From NCBI GenBank assembly GCA_002339675.1, contig DDKB01000025.1:47940-111939 (forward strand): DNA of 64,000 bases. The letters run 5' to 3'. Source of the DNA: Stutzerimonas stutzeri (lineage in GTDB: Bacteria > Pseudomonadota > Gammaproteobacteria > Pseudomonadales > Pseudomonadaceae). A program made the position numbers and the translations under genes. The notes under the pieces were generated by a model. The model saw only the letters and a program-made list of their open reading frames with translations, was not told where the DNA came from and searched no databases. How positions within the stretch are numbered: position 1 is the first letter of the stretch; every line of letters begins with the position of its first letter. Shown here one piece after another: positions 25,654 through 34,772 of this stretch.

Positions 25654-28617
25654 ATGAGCGACTGCACGATCCACTTCGATGGCAGACCCCTGACGGGAGA
25701 AGCCGATACGCCCCTGATCGATTTCCTTGCCAGCAACGGCGTCGACCTGCCTCACGTCTGTTATCACCGCGCGCTCGGCTCACCACAGACCTGCGACGTC
25801 TGCTGGGTACAGGTCGACGGCGAGCTGGTGCGCGGTTGCACGCTGAAGGCGCGCGACGGGCTCGACGTCACCAGCCAGATCGCCGAGGCCAAAGCGGCCC
25901 GCGAGGAAGGCATGGACCGGTTGGTCGCCAAGCACGAGCTGTACTGCACGCTGTGCGAGCACAACACCGGCGACTGCACGCTGCACAACACCTACGCGCA
26001 GATGGACATGCCCATCCAGCGCTACAAGTTCCAGCGCAAACCCTACGAGAAGGACCACTCCAACCCCTTCTACACCTACGACCCGGACCAGTGCATCCTC
26101 TGCGGCCGCTGCGTCGAGGCCTGCCAGAACGTCGAGGTCAACGAAACGCTGTCGATCGACTTCACCATGGAACACCCGCGCGTGCTCTGGGACGGTGGCA
26201 AGCCGATCGACGATTCGAGCTGCGTCAGCTGCGGCCACTGCGTCACCGTATGCCCGTGCAACGCACTGCTGGAAAAGACCATGCAACCCGATGCCGGCCC
26301 CTTCACCGCCCTGCCCCAGGACGTCAAGCGGCCCATGATCGACATGGTCAAAAAGCTCGAGGAGACCATCGGCGCACGACCGATAACCGGCGTCTCGATG
26401 ATGGACATGCACTGGCGCCAGCCCGAGATCAAACGCACCAAGACGGTATGCACCTACTGCGGCGTGGGCTGCACCTTCGAAATGTGGACCCGCGACCGGC
26501 ACATCCTCAAAGTGCAGCCCGTGGTCGATGCCCCGGCCAACGGTATTTCCACCTGCATCAAGGGCAAATTCGCCTGGGACTTCGTCAACGACCCGAAACG
26601 CCTGACCACTCCGCTGATCCGCGAGAACGGCCAGTTCCGCGAAGCGAGCTGGGACGAAGCGCTGGACCTGGTCGCGCATCGCCTGCTGCAGATCCGCGAC
26701 ACCCACGGGCCGGATGTCATCGGCTTCATTGGCTCGAGCAAGGCGAGCAACGAAGAGGCCTACCTCACCCAGAAGATCGCCCGCGCCATCATCGGCACCC
26801 ACAGCGTCGACAACTCCTCGCGCTACTGCCAGAACCCGGCGACCAAGGGGCTGTTCCGCACCGTCGGCTATGGCGGCGATGCCGGCACCATCCGTGACAT
26901 GGAAAAGGCCGACCTGATCGTGATGGTCGGCAGCAACCTGTCCGAAAACCACCCGGTGATCGCTTCCAAGCTCAAGGCGCAGAAGAAGCACCGCGGGCAG
27001 CAGTGGGTGGTGTTCGATCCGCGCAAGCACGAGATGGCCGAGCGCGCCGATGTTCATCTACGGCCGAACGCCAGCACCGACATGGTCTGGGCCTCGGCGC
27101 TGTCGCGCTACATGTTCGACCACGGCCTGGCCGACCTCGAGTTTCTTCAGGCGCGGGTCAACAACATCGAGGAGTACAAGAAATCCCTCGAGCCGTTCAC
27201 CATGGACTTCGCCGCCGAGGTCACGGGTATCGCCAAGGAACAGCTGATCGAGGCCGCCGAGCTGATCGGCCAGGCCGAGTCGGTCTGCCTGCTCTGGGCC
27301 ATGGGCATCACCCAGCACAGCCACGGCTCGGACACCAGCACGGCGCTGTCCAATCTTCTGCTGGTTACCGGCAACTACGGCCGGCCCGGCACCGGCGGCT
27401 ACCCGATGCGCGGCCACAACAACGTGCAGGGCGCCAGCGACTTCGGCTGCCTGAAAAACATGTACCCCGGCTACGAGAAGGTCACCGAGGAGCAATACCG
27501 CGACAAGTGGGCAGAGGCCTGGGGCGTGCCGAAGGATCGCCTGCCGCTGGAAAAGGGCAACGACAACTTCACCATGGTGCAGAAGGCCGGGGAAGGCTCG
27601 GTCAAGGCGATGTACATCATCGGCGAGGAAACCGCCTTCTCCGATGCGGACAGCCGCAACGTGCACAGCGGCTTTGAAAACCTCGACTTCATGGTGGTGC
27701 AGGACATCTTCCTCAGCCGCACCGCGCAGTTCGCCGACGTCGTGCTGCCGGCCTGCCCGTCGGTGGAGAAGGACGGCACCTTCACCAACACCGAGCGACG
27801 CATTCAGCGCTTCTACCAGGTACTGCCGTTGCTGGGGAACAGCCGTCCGGACTGGCAGATTTTCACCGACCTGGCCAAACGCATGGGCCACGACTGGGGC
27901 TACACCCATCCGAGCCAGATCATGGACGAGGTGGCCGGCATCGCCAACATGTTCCAGGGCATCAGCTACGAGCGGCTGGAGGGCTGGCAGTCGCTGCACT
28001 GGCCGATGCAGACCGATGGCACTGACACACCGCTGCTCTACACCGAGCGCTTTCACACCGACGACGGCAAGGCCGTGCTCTTCCCGCTGGAATGGAAGCA
28101 GCCGGCAGAATCGGCTGACGCCGAATACGACCTGATGCTCGACAACGGCCGCATGCTCGAACAGTTCCAGAGCACCAACCAGACCGGCCGCGGCCCACGC
28201 ATCTGGTCGCAGGCGCCCAACTGGTTCGTCGAGGTCAGCCCGGAGCTTGCGGCCGAACGCGGCATTGAGGACGGCACCTGGGTCCGCGTCACCTCGCGCC
28301 GCGGCTCGGTGGAGGTGCGTGCCACGGTCACCGATCGGGTCGCCGGCAAGACGCTGTTCATGCCTATCCATCAGGGCAAGCCGGGGCTGAACCTGCTGAC
28401 CGGCGAGCACCATGACCCGGACGTGAACACCCCCGCCTACAAGGAAACCGCGGTCTGGCTCGACGTACTGCCCGAGAAAGGCGAGCCGCCGCTGCCGCCG
28501 AACAACTTCCGCCATGCCCGGCGTACGCCGACCGAGGGCGTGCCCGTCGAGGTGAAGTGGTACCGCGACGACTACATCGCCCCGCCCGCCCACGCCCCGC
28601 ATCCGGAGAGATTCTGA
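25654..28617 (+). CDS. ForC/YjgC-like molybdopterin formate dehydrogenase-type oxidoreductase
   Basis: This cytoplasmic molybdo/tungsto-bis-MGD enzyme probably oxidises formate. The 987-residue protein has a NuoG-like N-terminus: 2Fe-2S ligands C36, C47, C50 and C62, then the His-Cys cluster H94, C98, C101 and C108. Two ferredoxin clusters follow (C147-C157 and C190-C200), then the catalytic-domain cluster C266, C269, C273 and C301. The likely metal ligand is C392 in SSRYCQNPA, where canonical formate dehydrogenases have Cys/Sec-His; here Gln follows. The RGHNNVQG motif is kept. Its partner is the DUF1641 gene, matching the noncanonical menaquinone-linked ForCE enzymes of Bacillus. Substrate is inferred. 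Confidence 0.88.
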   Translation: MSDCTIHFDGRPLTGEADTPLIDFLASNGVDLPHVCYHRALGSPQTCDVCWVQVDGELVRGCTLKARDGLDVTSQIAEAKAAREEGMDRLVAKHELYCTLCEHNTGDCTLHNTYAQMDMPIQRYKFQRKPYEKDHSNPFYTYDPDQCILCGRCVEACQNVEVNETLSIDFTMEHPRVLWDGGKPIDDSSCVSCGHCVTVCPCNALLEKTMQPDAGPFTALPQDVKRPMIDMVKKLEETIGARPITGVSMMDMHWRQPEIKRTKTVCTYCGVGCTFEMWTRDRHILKVQPVVDAPANGISTCIKGKFAWDFVNDPKRLTTPLIRENGQFREASWDEALDLVAHRLLQIRDTHGPDVIGFIGSSKASNEEAYLTQKIARAIIGTHSVDNSSRYCQNPATKGLFRTVGYGGDAGTIRDMEKADLIVMVGSNLSENHPVIASKLKAQKKHRGQQWVVFDPRKHEMAERADVHLRPNASTDMVWASALSRYMFDHGLADLEFLQARVNNIEEYKKSLEPFTMDFAAEVTGIAKEQLIEAAELIGQAESVCLLWAMGITQHSHGSDTSTALSNLLLVTGNYGRPGTGGYPMRGHNNVQGASDFGCLKNMYPGYEKVTEEQYRDKWAEAWGVPKDRLPLEKGNDNFTMVQKAGEGSVKAMYIIGEETAFSDADSRNVHSGFENLDFMVVQDIFLSRTAQFADVVLPACPSVEKDGTFTNTERRIQRFYQVLPLLGNSRPDWQIFTDLAKRMGHDWGYTHPSQIMDEVAGIANMFQGISYERLEGWQSLHWPMQTDGTDTPLLYTERFHTDDGKAVLFPLEWKQPAESADAEYDLMLDNGRMLEQFQSTNQTGRGPRIWSQAPNWFVEVSPELAAERGIEDGTWVRVTSRRGSVEVRATVTDRVAGKTLFMPIHQGKPGLNLLTGEHHDPDVNTPAYKETAVWLDVLPEKGEPPLPPNNFRHARRTPTEGVPVEVKWYRDDYIAPPAHAPHPERF

Positions 28618-29099
28618 TGGCCCAGCGAATCGACTTTGACGTCAAACCGACTCCAACAGAGCCCAGCGCCCGCGAGGAACTCGACACCCTGCTCGAAACC
28701 CTGCACCAGCGCGGCGTGCTGCGCTTCGCCAACGACCTGGCCGGCTCCCATGATCAATTGCTCAAGGTGCTGGTCAACGGCATGAACAAGGAGGGCTCGC
28801 TCAATGCGATGCAGAACCTGTCGATCCTCGGCATGGCCCTGTCACGCATCGAGCCTGCGCAGTTCTGCAAGGTGGTGTTTGCCTTCCAGGACGCCTTCCA
28901 TGCGGTCAGTCATTACAAGCCCGACGGCAAGCACGACGAAGCCCCGGGGGTCACCGGCGCCTACAAGATGCTGCACGACGACGAGCTGTGGGCCGCACTG
29001 ATGCCTATCATCGAGGGGCTCAAAACCTTTGCCGGCGGGCTCGACAAGGAAGCGGAAAAACCCATTACGGCGTTCAGCGGCAAGCAGACGGAGCAGTAA
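28617..29099 (+). CDS. DUF1641 protein, ForE-like partner of the formate dehydrogenase
   Basis: This 160-residue protein contains the DUF1641 core (ANDLAGSHDQLLKVLVNGMN, then a GAYKMLHDDE region). In Bacillus the DUF1641 subunit ForE partners ForC and is tied to quinone reduction. It shares a TGATG junction with the upstream gene, which fixes ATG 28617 and indicates stoichiometric co-translation. It has no cysteine cluster and no membrane helix, so any membrane link must be peripheral. Confidence 0.85.
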   Translation: MAQRIDFDVKPTPTEPSAREELDTLLETLHQRGVLRFANDLAGSHDQLLKVLVNGMNKEGSLNAMQNLSILGMALSRIEPAQFCKVVFAFQDAFHAVSHYKPDGKHDEAPGVTGAYKMLHDDELWAALMPIIEGLKTFAGGLDKEAEKPITAFSGKQTEQ

Positions 29100-29117
29100 C
29101 GCCGCATCGAGCGCGCC

Positions 29118-29146
29118 CGAGACGCCGCCGCTGAGCCGGCGTCTCG
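29118..29146 (+). terminator. Stem-loop after the forC-forE pair
   Basis: CGAGACGCCG (29118-29127) and CGGCGTCTCG (29137-29146) form a perfect 10-bp stem with a 9-nt loop, 18 bp after the stop. There is no T-run. It could partly terminate or protect the forC-forE message and so reduce expression of the complex I-like genes downstream. Confidence 0.5.
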
Positions 29147-29189
29147 GCCAGACCGATTAGGCCTGCCGACCAGGCGCGCGGCGGCGAGC

Positions 29190-29203
29190 TTACAGGATTG
29201 TAA
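29190..29203. promoter_or_regulatory. Dyad TTACA-N4-TGTAA upstream of the nuoA-like gene
   Basis: TTACAGGATTGTAA is a 5+5 palindrome with a 4-bp spacer in the 271-bp gap between forE and nuoA. It has the shape of a regulator half-site pair. Its role is unknown and no adjacent promoter is convincing. Confidence 0.25.
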
Positions 29204-29370
29204 TCAGGCGAGCCGGAACCCCTGGAAAAACGCGGCAGTCCCAAAAATAAGGCCCGCAGGACAACCAGGTGTCTGCGACCCGCTCGCCTGACCTGCCGCG
29301 GCGCCGACTCGGCGCGTGGGTGCGTGAGCAGCCCACGCTTCGACCACTCATTGAACGAGGAGCGCTGCCT

Positions 29371-29712
29371 ATGGAATTGCTGACACTCTCGATCAGTGTG
29401 CTGGTCATGCTAGTTGCTGGCCTGGCTCTGCAACGGCCCTGGCAGAACCAGTCGCCACCCTGGCCTCAGCGCGCGCCGTTCCTGGGCGGCGGAGAGCCGG
29501 ACAGCCACGCGTGGAGCCGCTTTCATGTTCGCTATTACCCCATGACGCTGCTGCTGATCGCCTTCGAGATGGAGATGATGTTCATGTACCCCTGGGCGGT
29601 GGTTTACGTCGCTGAGGGGGTGAAGGCGATGATGGAGATGGGCATGTTTCTCGCCATTCTGTCGGTCGGCATCGTCTATGCCTGGCGCGAAGGGGTCTTC
29701 CGGTGGCAGTGA
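29371..29712 (+). CDS. NuoA-like membrane subunit
   Basis: NuoA is a three-helix subunit of complex I whose loop lies near the quinone tunnel. The 113-residue protein from ATG 29371 has a GAGGAG ribosome site and three hydrophobic segments. The second-helix acidic pair of NuoA (FDVEALY) appears here as FEMEMMFMYPW. The quinone-side ESG loop is altered to GGGEPDSHAW. An upstream in-frame GTG would add 34 polar residues and is unlikely. Confidence 0.85.
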   Translation: MELLTLSISVLVMLVAGLALQRPWQNQSPPWPQRAPFLGGGEPDSHAWSRFHVRYYPMTLLLIAFEMEMMFMYPWAVVYVAEGVKAMMEMGMFLAILSVGIVYAWREGVFRWQ

Positions 29713-30986
29713 CCTTCATGCAGCGCCTCGCGGCCGGCCGTCCCGCGCCGGTCTTCGTCGTCTCTGGCATGGCCGGCACCGGGGCGCGCGATGCCCTGTT
29801 GCTCGACCCGCGTGTGGACGTGGTGGACTCGCCTCGGCACGCCAATTTGCTGCTGGTAGCCGGCGGCGTCCCGGCGGACCAGCACGAGGCCTTGCGCAGG
29901 CTGCACGACCAGCTGCCGCGCCCAGCCGCCAGCCTCTGGTATCGCTGCGATCCGTTGGTCGAGCTGGACCTTGCGCGTCGCATTGACCGGCTGGACGAGC
30001 TCCCAGCTGAAGCGGCGCGCCTGCACCGCCGGTTGATCGAGGGCAGCGAGCCGGGCGAACCTGGGCTGCTGCCCGATCAGCCTCCGCATCCCTGGCAAGG
30101 CAAGGGACAGCACGGCCAGGGCGGCGAAGGAATGATGGGCGGTGTGCCTTACGGGCGGCCAATGGCCATGGCGATGATGGAGGATCTGCGCGACGGGCTG
30201 CAGCTCGATTCGCTGTCGTTCACGCTGGGGCCGTTCTATCCGGCGCTTCCGCCCGGCCTGCAGCTAGCGCTAACCCTGCAGGGCGACCTGGTGCAGATGG
30301 CGATGATCGAGTCCAGCGCGTACCCCGTGCATCTTTCGCCTTTGTACTTCGAGGCACTGGAACGGCCGGTGCCTATCGCGGCGCTGGAAATCGAACGAGC
30401 CCGCTACCACCTGTATCGCCTGGCTCACCTGATGCGGCTTGCAGGGCTGCGATCACTGGCGCAGCGCACCCTGCACGAGGCCAACCAAGTCCGGCCGGGC
30501 TCGCGCCTGCCTGACCTGCATCAGCGGGTGACGCGCAGTGGCCTGCTGCACAGCATCGACGCCGGGCTTGGCCAGCTCGACATGCAGCAAGCGCGCATGC
30601 TCGGCGGTGTGGCCTGGCGCGCATCGGGCATGCCCAACGACGCCCGATCGGAGGACCCGAGCTACGCCCGGATCGGCTTCAAGCCGCTGACGCACGAAGG
30701 CAGTGACCTGCACGCTCGGCTTCTGCAGCAGGTCGCGGAAATCACACAGGCGCTGACACTCGCCGCTGCCGCCGACGAGATCGGGTTGGAGACCGCGACC
30801 ACCGATCGCGTCGAAACACCCAGGGGTGAGCTCAGCGCCGCATACCGACCCGTTGATGCCAGCCACCAGCTGATGGACCTGCTACCCGGCCTGGAGTGGA
30901 GCCAGGCGCTGTTGCTGATTGCCAGTCTGGATATCGCGGCGCTCTCGCCCTATCCGATGGAGCGACAGGAGACGGCGTCATGCTGA
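29703..30986 (+). CDS. Degenerate NuoB-NuoD fusion lacking iron-sulfur and quinone ligands
   Basis: Residues 1-110 follow NuoB (RHANLLLVAGGVPADQHEAL, then RRLHDQLPRP), and residues about 140-427 follow NuoD (GPFYPALPPG 176-185, VAWRASG 303-309, TPRGEL 372-377, final LIASLDI). NuoC is absent. The NuoB Cys-Cys pair is Ser-Gly here, and the protein contains only two cysteines (C82 and the last residue), so cluster N2 cannot form. The NuoD HPxxHG quinone motif reads YPALPPG, and no NiFe CxxC pairs exist. It probably links the membrane arm to a partner without carrying electrons. The start is GTG 29703 or GTG 29709, which overlaps the nuoA stop. Confidence 0.8.
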   Translation: MAVTFMQRLAAGRPAPVFVVSGMAGTGARDALLLDPRVDVVDSPRHANLLLVAGGVPADQHEALRRLHDQLPRPAASLWYRCDPLVELDLARRIDRLDELPAEAARLHRRLIEGSEPGEPGLLPDQPPHPWQGKGQHGQGGEGMMGGVPYGRPMAMAMMEDLRDGLQLDSLSFTLGPFYPALPPGLQLALTLQGDLVQMAMIESSAYPVHLSPLYFEALERPVPIAALEIERARYHLYRLAHLMRLAGLRSLAQRTLHEANQVRPGSRLPDLHQRVTRSGLLHSIDAGLGQLDMQQARMLGGVAWRASGMPNDARSEDPSYARIGFKPLTHEGSDLHARLLQQVAEITQALTLAAAADEIGLETATTDRVETPRGELSAAYRPVDASHQLMDLLPGLEWSQALLLIASLDIAALSPYPMERQETASC

Positions 30987-31903
30987 ACGAGCTAATTCTG
31001 CCTCTGCTGCTCATGTGCCTGACGCTGGTGTTCGGCCCGTATCTGCTAACCGTGATCGATGGCGCCGTCGCCGCGGGTATCGAGCGCCGGGCTGTCGGAA
31101 AGCTCTGGCTCGCACCGCTGCAGCACGGGGCCTGGCTGTTCCTGCAGCCACGCAACACCACCGAACGACCGGACAGCCTCAACTGGCAGCTCGCACCCGC
31201 GGCCTACCTTGCCCTGGCCGCCGCGGGACTTGCCGTAGTGCCCTGGTCGGCCACGCTGATTCCCACCGATATCAGCACCGGGCTGGTGCTCTGGGGCTCG
31301 GTCGAAGCATTGGCCACGGTCGTCATCTTCCTGCATGGCTGGTCGGCCAATGCGCTGCTGCCGCTGATTGGCGCCTATCGCTACGTGGCGCTGGGGCTGT
31401 CCTACATCCTCATCAGCATGTTCGTGTTGATTGGCGTGGCATTGCCGGCGGAGTCGCTTCAGGTATCGGCCGTCGTCGACTCGCAGCGCGAGCTATGGAA
31501 TGTCGTCCGCCAGCCGCTCGGGCTGCCGCTGTTTCTTATCGTTGGCCTCGGCGTGAGCTTCTGGGGTCCGCTGAATCTGGCGGATTCGGCCGATCTGGCC
31601 GGCGGCACCGAGGCCGAGATCAGCGGCCCGTCGCGGTTGGTCTGGCAGTGGGCACGGCGCGCCATGCTGGTGGCTTTCAGTGCGATGGCAGCAACAGCCT
31701 TTCTCGGCGGCTGGCTGGGGCCCTGGCTGCCCGGCCCGGTGTGGCTGATTCTTAAAATGCTGGCGGTGATGACGCTGCTGCTGTGGATTGGCCGATCGCT
31801 GGCGCGCGTCTCGCCGGAGCGCTGCGTCACCCTGGCGTGGGTGCTGTTCCTGCCGCTGTCATTCGTGGATCTGGTCTGGGCTGGCGTGGAGGCAATGCGC
31901 TGA
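30980..31903 (+). CDS. NuoH-like membrane subunit
   Basis: NuoH connects the quinone site to the proton-pumping arm in complex I. The 307-residue protein has about eight helices. The normally acidic loop between helices 5 and 6 is weakened: the E-rich PEAEQEL-type stretch reads NLADSADLAGG followed by TEAEISGPSR. The amphipathic GIERRAVGKLWL segment replaces the usual ARMQRR element. ATG 30980 overlaps the previous gene by 7 bp. Confidence 0.85.
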   Translation: MLNELILPLLLMCLTLVFGPYLLTVIDGAVAAGIERRAVGKLWLAPLQHGAWLFLQPRNTTERPDSLNWQLAPAAYLALAAAGLAVVPWSATLIPTDISTGLVLWGSVEALATVVIFLHGWSANALLPLIGAYRYVALGLSYILISMFVLIGVALPAESLQVSAVVDSQRELWNVVRQPLGLPLFLIVGLGVSFWGPLNLADSADLAGGTEAEISGPSRLVWQWARRAMLVAFSAMAATAFLGGWLGPWLPGPVWLILKMLAVMTLLLWIGRSLARVSPERCVTLAWVLFLPLSFVDLVWAGVEAMR

Positions 31904-32511
31904 TGCTGGTCGATATCGTGTTTTTCATCTGTGCCGCCGTGGCGCTGCTGGCCGGCTGGCGGGTGTTCTGCACCGACTCGATGATCCGCGCTTCCTTCCT
32001 GCTGCTGGTGTCGTTCATAGCCGTCGGGGTGATCATGTTGCTGCTGGCCGCTGAATATCTGGGCGTGGCGCTGTGGTTCATGATGGCCGTGGAAATGACC
32101 GTGATGGCCCTGTTCATGGTCATGTTCATGATGAACCCGGCTGGCCTCAACCCGATGAACATGGTGCACCAGCCGCGTATTGCGATCGGTGCCGGCGTGG
32201 CGATTTTCCTGCTACTGGGCGCCGTTGCTCTCTTCTCCGATTTCGGCGGCACACCGGCGCCTGCCGATCTCGACCCGGTGCGCTCGCTGGGCACCGAAAT
32301 GCTCGGCCCTTCGATGCTGGTGTTCGAATCCGCCGGCCTGGTGCTGCTGGCGACCATGATCGGGGTGGTCGTGCTGTCTAGTCACCGGGGGCGCTATGGC
32401 GCGTCCGGCGAAGGATCCGTGCCGCCGGGGCTGGTTGCTGGTGGCGACCCGGCAGGCATGCCGCCGAAAGAAGACGATGACGGAGGCCACGGCCATGCCC
32501 ACCACCACTGA
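31903..32511 (+). CDS. NuoJ-like membrane subunit
   Basis: This 202-residue subunit has five helices and the NuoJ-like stretch VIMLLLAAEYLGVALWFMMA, which corresponds to the pi-bulge helix 3 region. A His-rich tail (GGHGHAHHH) closes the protein and could bind metal or be incidental. It shares a TGATG junction with the nuoH-like gene. Confidence 0.87.
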   Translation: MLVDIVFFICAAVALLAGWRVFCTDSMIRASFLLLVSFIAVGVIMLLLAAEYLGVALWFMMAVEMTVMALFMVMFMMNPAGLNPMNMVHQPRIAIGAGVAIFLLLGAVALFSDFGGTPAPADLDPVRSLGTEMLGPSMLVFESAGLVLLATMIGVVVLSSHRGRYGASGEGSVPPGLVAGGDPAGMPPKEDDDGGHGHAHHH

Positions 32512-32532
32512 CCGCTGGCGGGAGGACCCTCG

Positions 32533-32838
32533 ATGACCCTGACCACCCTGCTCCTGCTGGCAGCCGGGCTGATCGGCATAGGCGTGTACGGCGCCTTGTC
32601 GCAACAGTCGTTCGTCATGCTGATGATGGGCCTGGAGCTGATCCTCAATGGTGTGATGCTGGCGGCCGTCGCCTTCTGGGCGCTGTCGGGGGCGGGTGCG
32701 CCTGAGGGCCAATTGCTGACCATCGTGGTGATGGCCGTCATGGCGATCGAAATGGCCATGGGCTTCGCCCTGGTCGTGGCGGTCTACCGGGCCAAGCAGG
32801 CCGACACCACCGAAGCACTCGACGGGCTGAAGCACTGA
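32533..32838 (+). CDS. NuoK-like membrane subunit
   Basis: The 101-residue protein has three helices and keeps both glutamates needed for proton transfer in NuoK: MGLELILNGVML (Glu36 equivalent) and VMAIEMAMGFALVV (Glu72 equivalent). A GGGAGG ribosome site lies just upstream. Its conservation contrasts with the eroded quinone-side subunits. Confidence 0.92.
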   Translation: MTLTTLLLLAAGLIGIGVYGALSQQSFVMLMMGLELILNGVMLAAVAFWALSGAGAPEGQLLTIVVMAVMAIEMAMGFALVVAVYRAKQADTTEALDGLKH

Positions 32839-34772
32839 TGCTCTGGCTCGTCCCGCTGCTCCCGTTGCTGGCCGCGCCGTTGCTGGTCGGCCTGCTGCGA
32901 CGCGGCGGCCCGGCAGTGCTGGGCTGCGTCGGAGCCGCCATCGTAGCGGCAACTTTTCTGCTTGCACTGGCCGCGGTGTTAGGTGGCTGGAGCGGCAGTT
33001 ACCGCTGGAGCGCGCAGGTTGAGCTGGGCGTCGGCATCACGACCGCCAGTGCGGTGTTCGCGCTGGTGGTGCCACTTGTTGCCGCGCCCATCGTGCTCTA
33101 CAGCGCCTATCACGAAGCATCGACATCGTCCGGCTTTTCGCTGCCGCGCCTGATCGCCTTGCTGCTGGCCTTTGTTGGCGCCATGCAGTTGCTGGTCCTG
33201 GCCAGCGATCTGCTCACGCTGCTCATCGCCTGGGAACTGGTGGGCGCGCTGTCCTGGGCGTTGATTGCCCATCACTGGTCAAGTGACCGTTCGGTGCGCG
33301 ACGCGGCCTGGGCGTTCCTGGTAACCCGCTTCGGTGACCTCGGTCTCTATATCGCGGCCGGTGCCGCCTTTGCCGGAACCGCTTCGTTCGATTTCGCCGG
33401 GCTCAATCAACTCGATGGCATGCCCTTGCAGGTGTTCGTCGGGGGCATCCTGCTCGCGTGCGCCGCCAAGTCCGCGCAGCTGCCCTTCTCGCCCTGGCTG
33501 TTTGCGGCCATGTCCGGCCCGACGCCGGTTTCGGCCCTGCTACACGCCGCGACCATGGTAGCGGCGGGCGTCTACCTGCTGATCCGCTTGCACCCGATAC
33601 TGGATGGCGTCGCCTGGTTCGCGCCCCTGGCCATGGCGCTGGGACTGGCGACCGCTATCGGCGGTGGCATCGTCGCCAGCCTGCAGGGACACGCAAAGAA
33701 ACTGCTGGCCGCCTCGACCTCGGCCCACTACGGCCTGATGTGGCTGGCGCTGGGTGCGGGGTTCCCTGGGGCGGCGCTGCTGCACTTCACCACGCACGCC
33801 TTCTTCAAGGCCGGGCTTTTTCTCGCGGCGGGCATCGCCGAGCATCAGGTGGGCAGCTATTCGCTGGGCAAGATGCGGCTGGGTCGGCAGTTGCCCGGCA
33901 TCGCCCTGGCCACCCTGGCCTGCAGCCTGGCGCTGGCCGGCGTTCCGCCATTGGGCGGTGCCTGGAGCAAGGAGCAGCTGATCGCCGCCGGGGGCCACCA
34001 GGGCCTCTGGCCGCTCATCATCGCCCTGCTGGCCGGCGCCCTCAGTGCGCTGTACGCGACGCGCTTCCAGTGGCTGGCTTTCGGGCCGGGCGAACCCGCA
34101 CGCGACCGGTCGGACACGCCCCGCCACAGCTGGGCAGAGCGGCTTGCGCTCTATTGCCTAGCCTGCGCGACGGTGGGCCTGTCCGCGCTCTGGTGGCCGG
34201 GGCTGGGTGAAGCGATCGCCGCCTCCCTGGGCTTCGCGCTGCCGCCAGGCAAGACCTGGGAAACCCTGCTGTCCCTGGCCTCGGTGGTGCTCGGCATCCT
34301 GCTCGCGACCGTGATGTTGCGCCGGCGCAGGGGTAACCGCGACGCCGCGAACCCCCGCCATGCCAAGGCCAGCGACTGGCTGGGTATTCCAGCGTTGGCC
34401 TCGCGCACAGCAGGCGGGTTGATGAATACAAGTTACGCGCTGGCCCGCTTCGACGACCGGGTGGTGGATGCCACCGTGCAACGCATTGCCGGTTACGCGC
34501 GGTTCGCAGTGACGCTGGGGCGCTTCGATGACCGCGCAGTGGATGGCGGCATCCGCCTCACCGGGCGCTTCGGCGAATGGCTTGCAGCCCTCGGCGAGCG
34601 TCGCGGCGAAGCGCTGTTCGATGGCGCCGCCATGACCGTCTCGCAGCGCACCGGCTGGCTCGGCGAACGCATCCGCCGGTTACAGAGCGGCCAGATGCAT
34701 CACTACTACACGGGCATCGCCGTCGGGCTGGCGGCGGTGTTCCTGATACTCGCCATAGGAGGCCTGCCTTGA
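32838..34772 (+). CDS. NuoL-like antiporter subunit
   Basis: NuoL is the distal proton-translocating subunit of complex I. The 644-residue protein keeps the helix-5 glutamate (AWELVGALSW), the helix-7 lysine (CAAKSAQLPFSPWL), the helix-8 lysines (HAKKLLAASTSAH) and the helix-12 lysine (HAFFKAGLFLAAG). The C-terminal part carries the lateral-helix region with a tandem motif, RFDDRVVDATV (about 536) and RFDDRAVDGGI (about 561), then a terminal helix. It shares a TGATG junction with the nuoK-like gene. Confidence 0.93.
   Translation: MLWLVPLLPLLAAPLLVGLLRRGGPAVLGCVGAAIVAATFLLALAAVLGGWSGSYRWSAQVELGVGITTASAVFALVVPLVAAPIVLYSAYHEASTSSGFSLPRLIALLLAFVGAMQLLVLASDLLTLLIAWELVGALSWALIAHHWSSDRSVRDAAWAFLVTRFGDLGLYIAAGAAFAGTASFDFAGLNQLDGMPLQVFVGGILLACAAKSAQLPFSPWLFAAMSGPTPVSALLHAATMVAAGVYLLIRLHPILDGVAWFAPLAMALGLATAIGGGIVASLQGHAKKLLAASTSAHYGLMWLALGAGFPGAALLHFTTHAFFKAGLFLAAGIAEHQVGSYSLGKMRLGRQLPGIALATLACSLALAGVPPLGGAWSKEQLIAAGGHQGLWPLIIALLAGALSALYATRFQWLAFGPGEPARDRSDTPRHSWAERLALYCLACATVGLSALWWPGLGEAIAASLGFALPPGKTWETLLSLASVVLGILLATVMLRRRRGNRDAANPRHAKASDWLGIPALASRTAGGLMNTSYALARFDDRVVDATVQRIAGYARFAVTLGRFDDRAVDGGIRLTGRFGEWLAALGERRGEALFDGAAMTVSQRTGWLGERIRRLQSGQMHHYYTGIAVGLAAVFLILAIGGLP

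Noticed and set aside
25434..26897. Overlapping plus-strand frame at the start of the formate dehydrogenase gene
   Set aside because: It is a +1-frame shadow rich in Arg, Pro and His. The other frame encodes all cluster motifs in order and has the GGAGG site.
27058..28602. Minus-strand frame of 514 codons opposite the formate dehydrogenase gene
   Set aside because: It is antisense to a gene with complete family motifs and has no promoter or ribosome site.
29703..30986. NiFe-hydrogenase large subunit for the NuoD-like half
   Set aside because: Neither the N-terminal nor the C-terminal CxxC pair needed for the NiFe site is present, so a formate hydrogenlyase is not supported.
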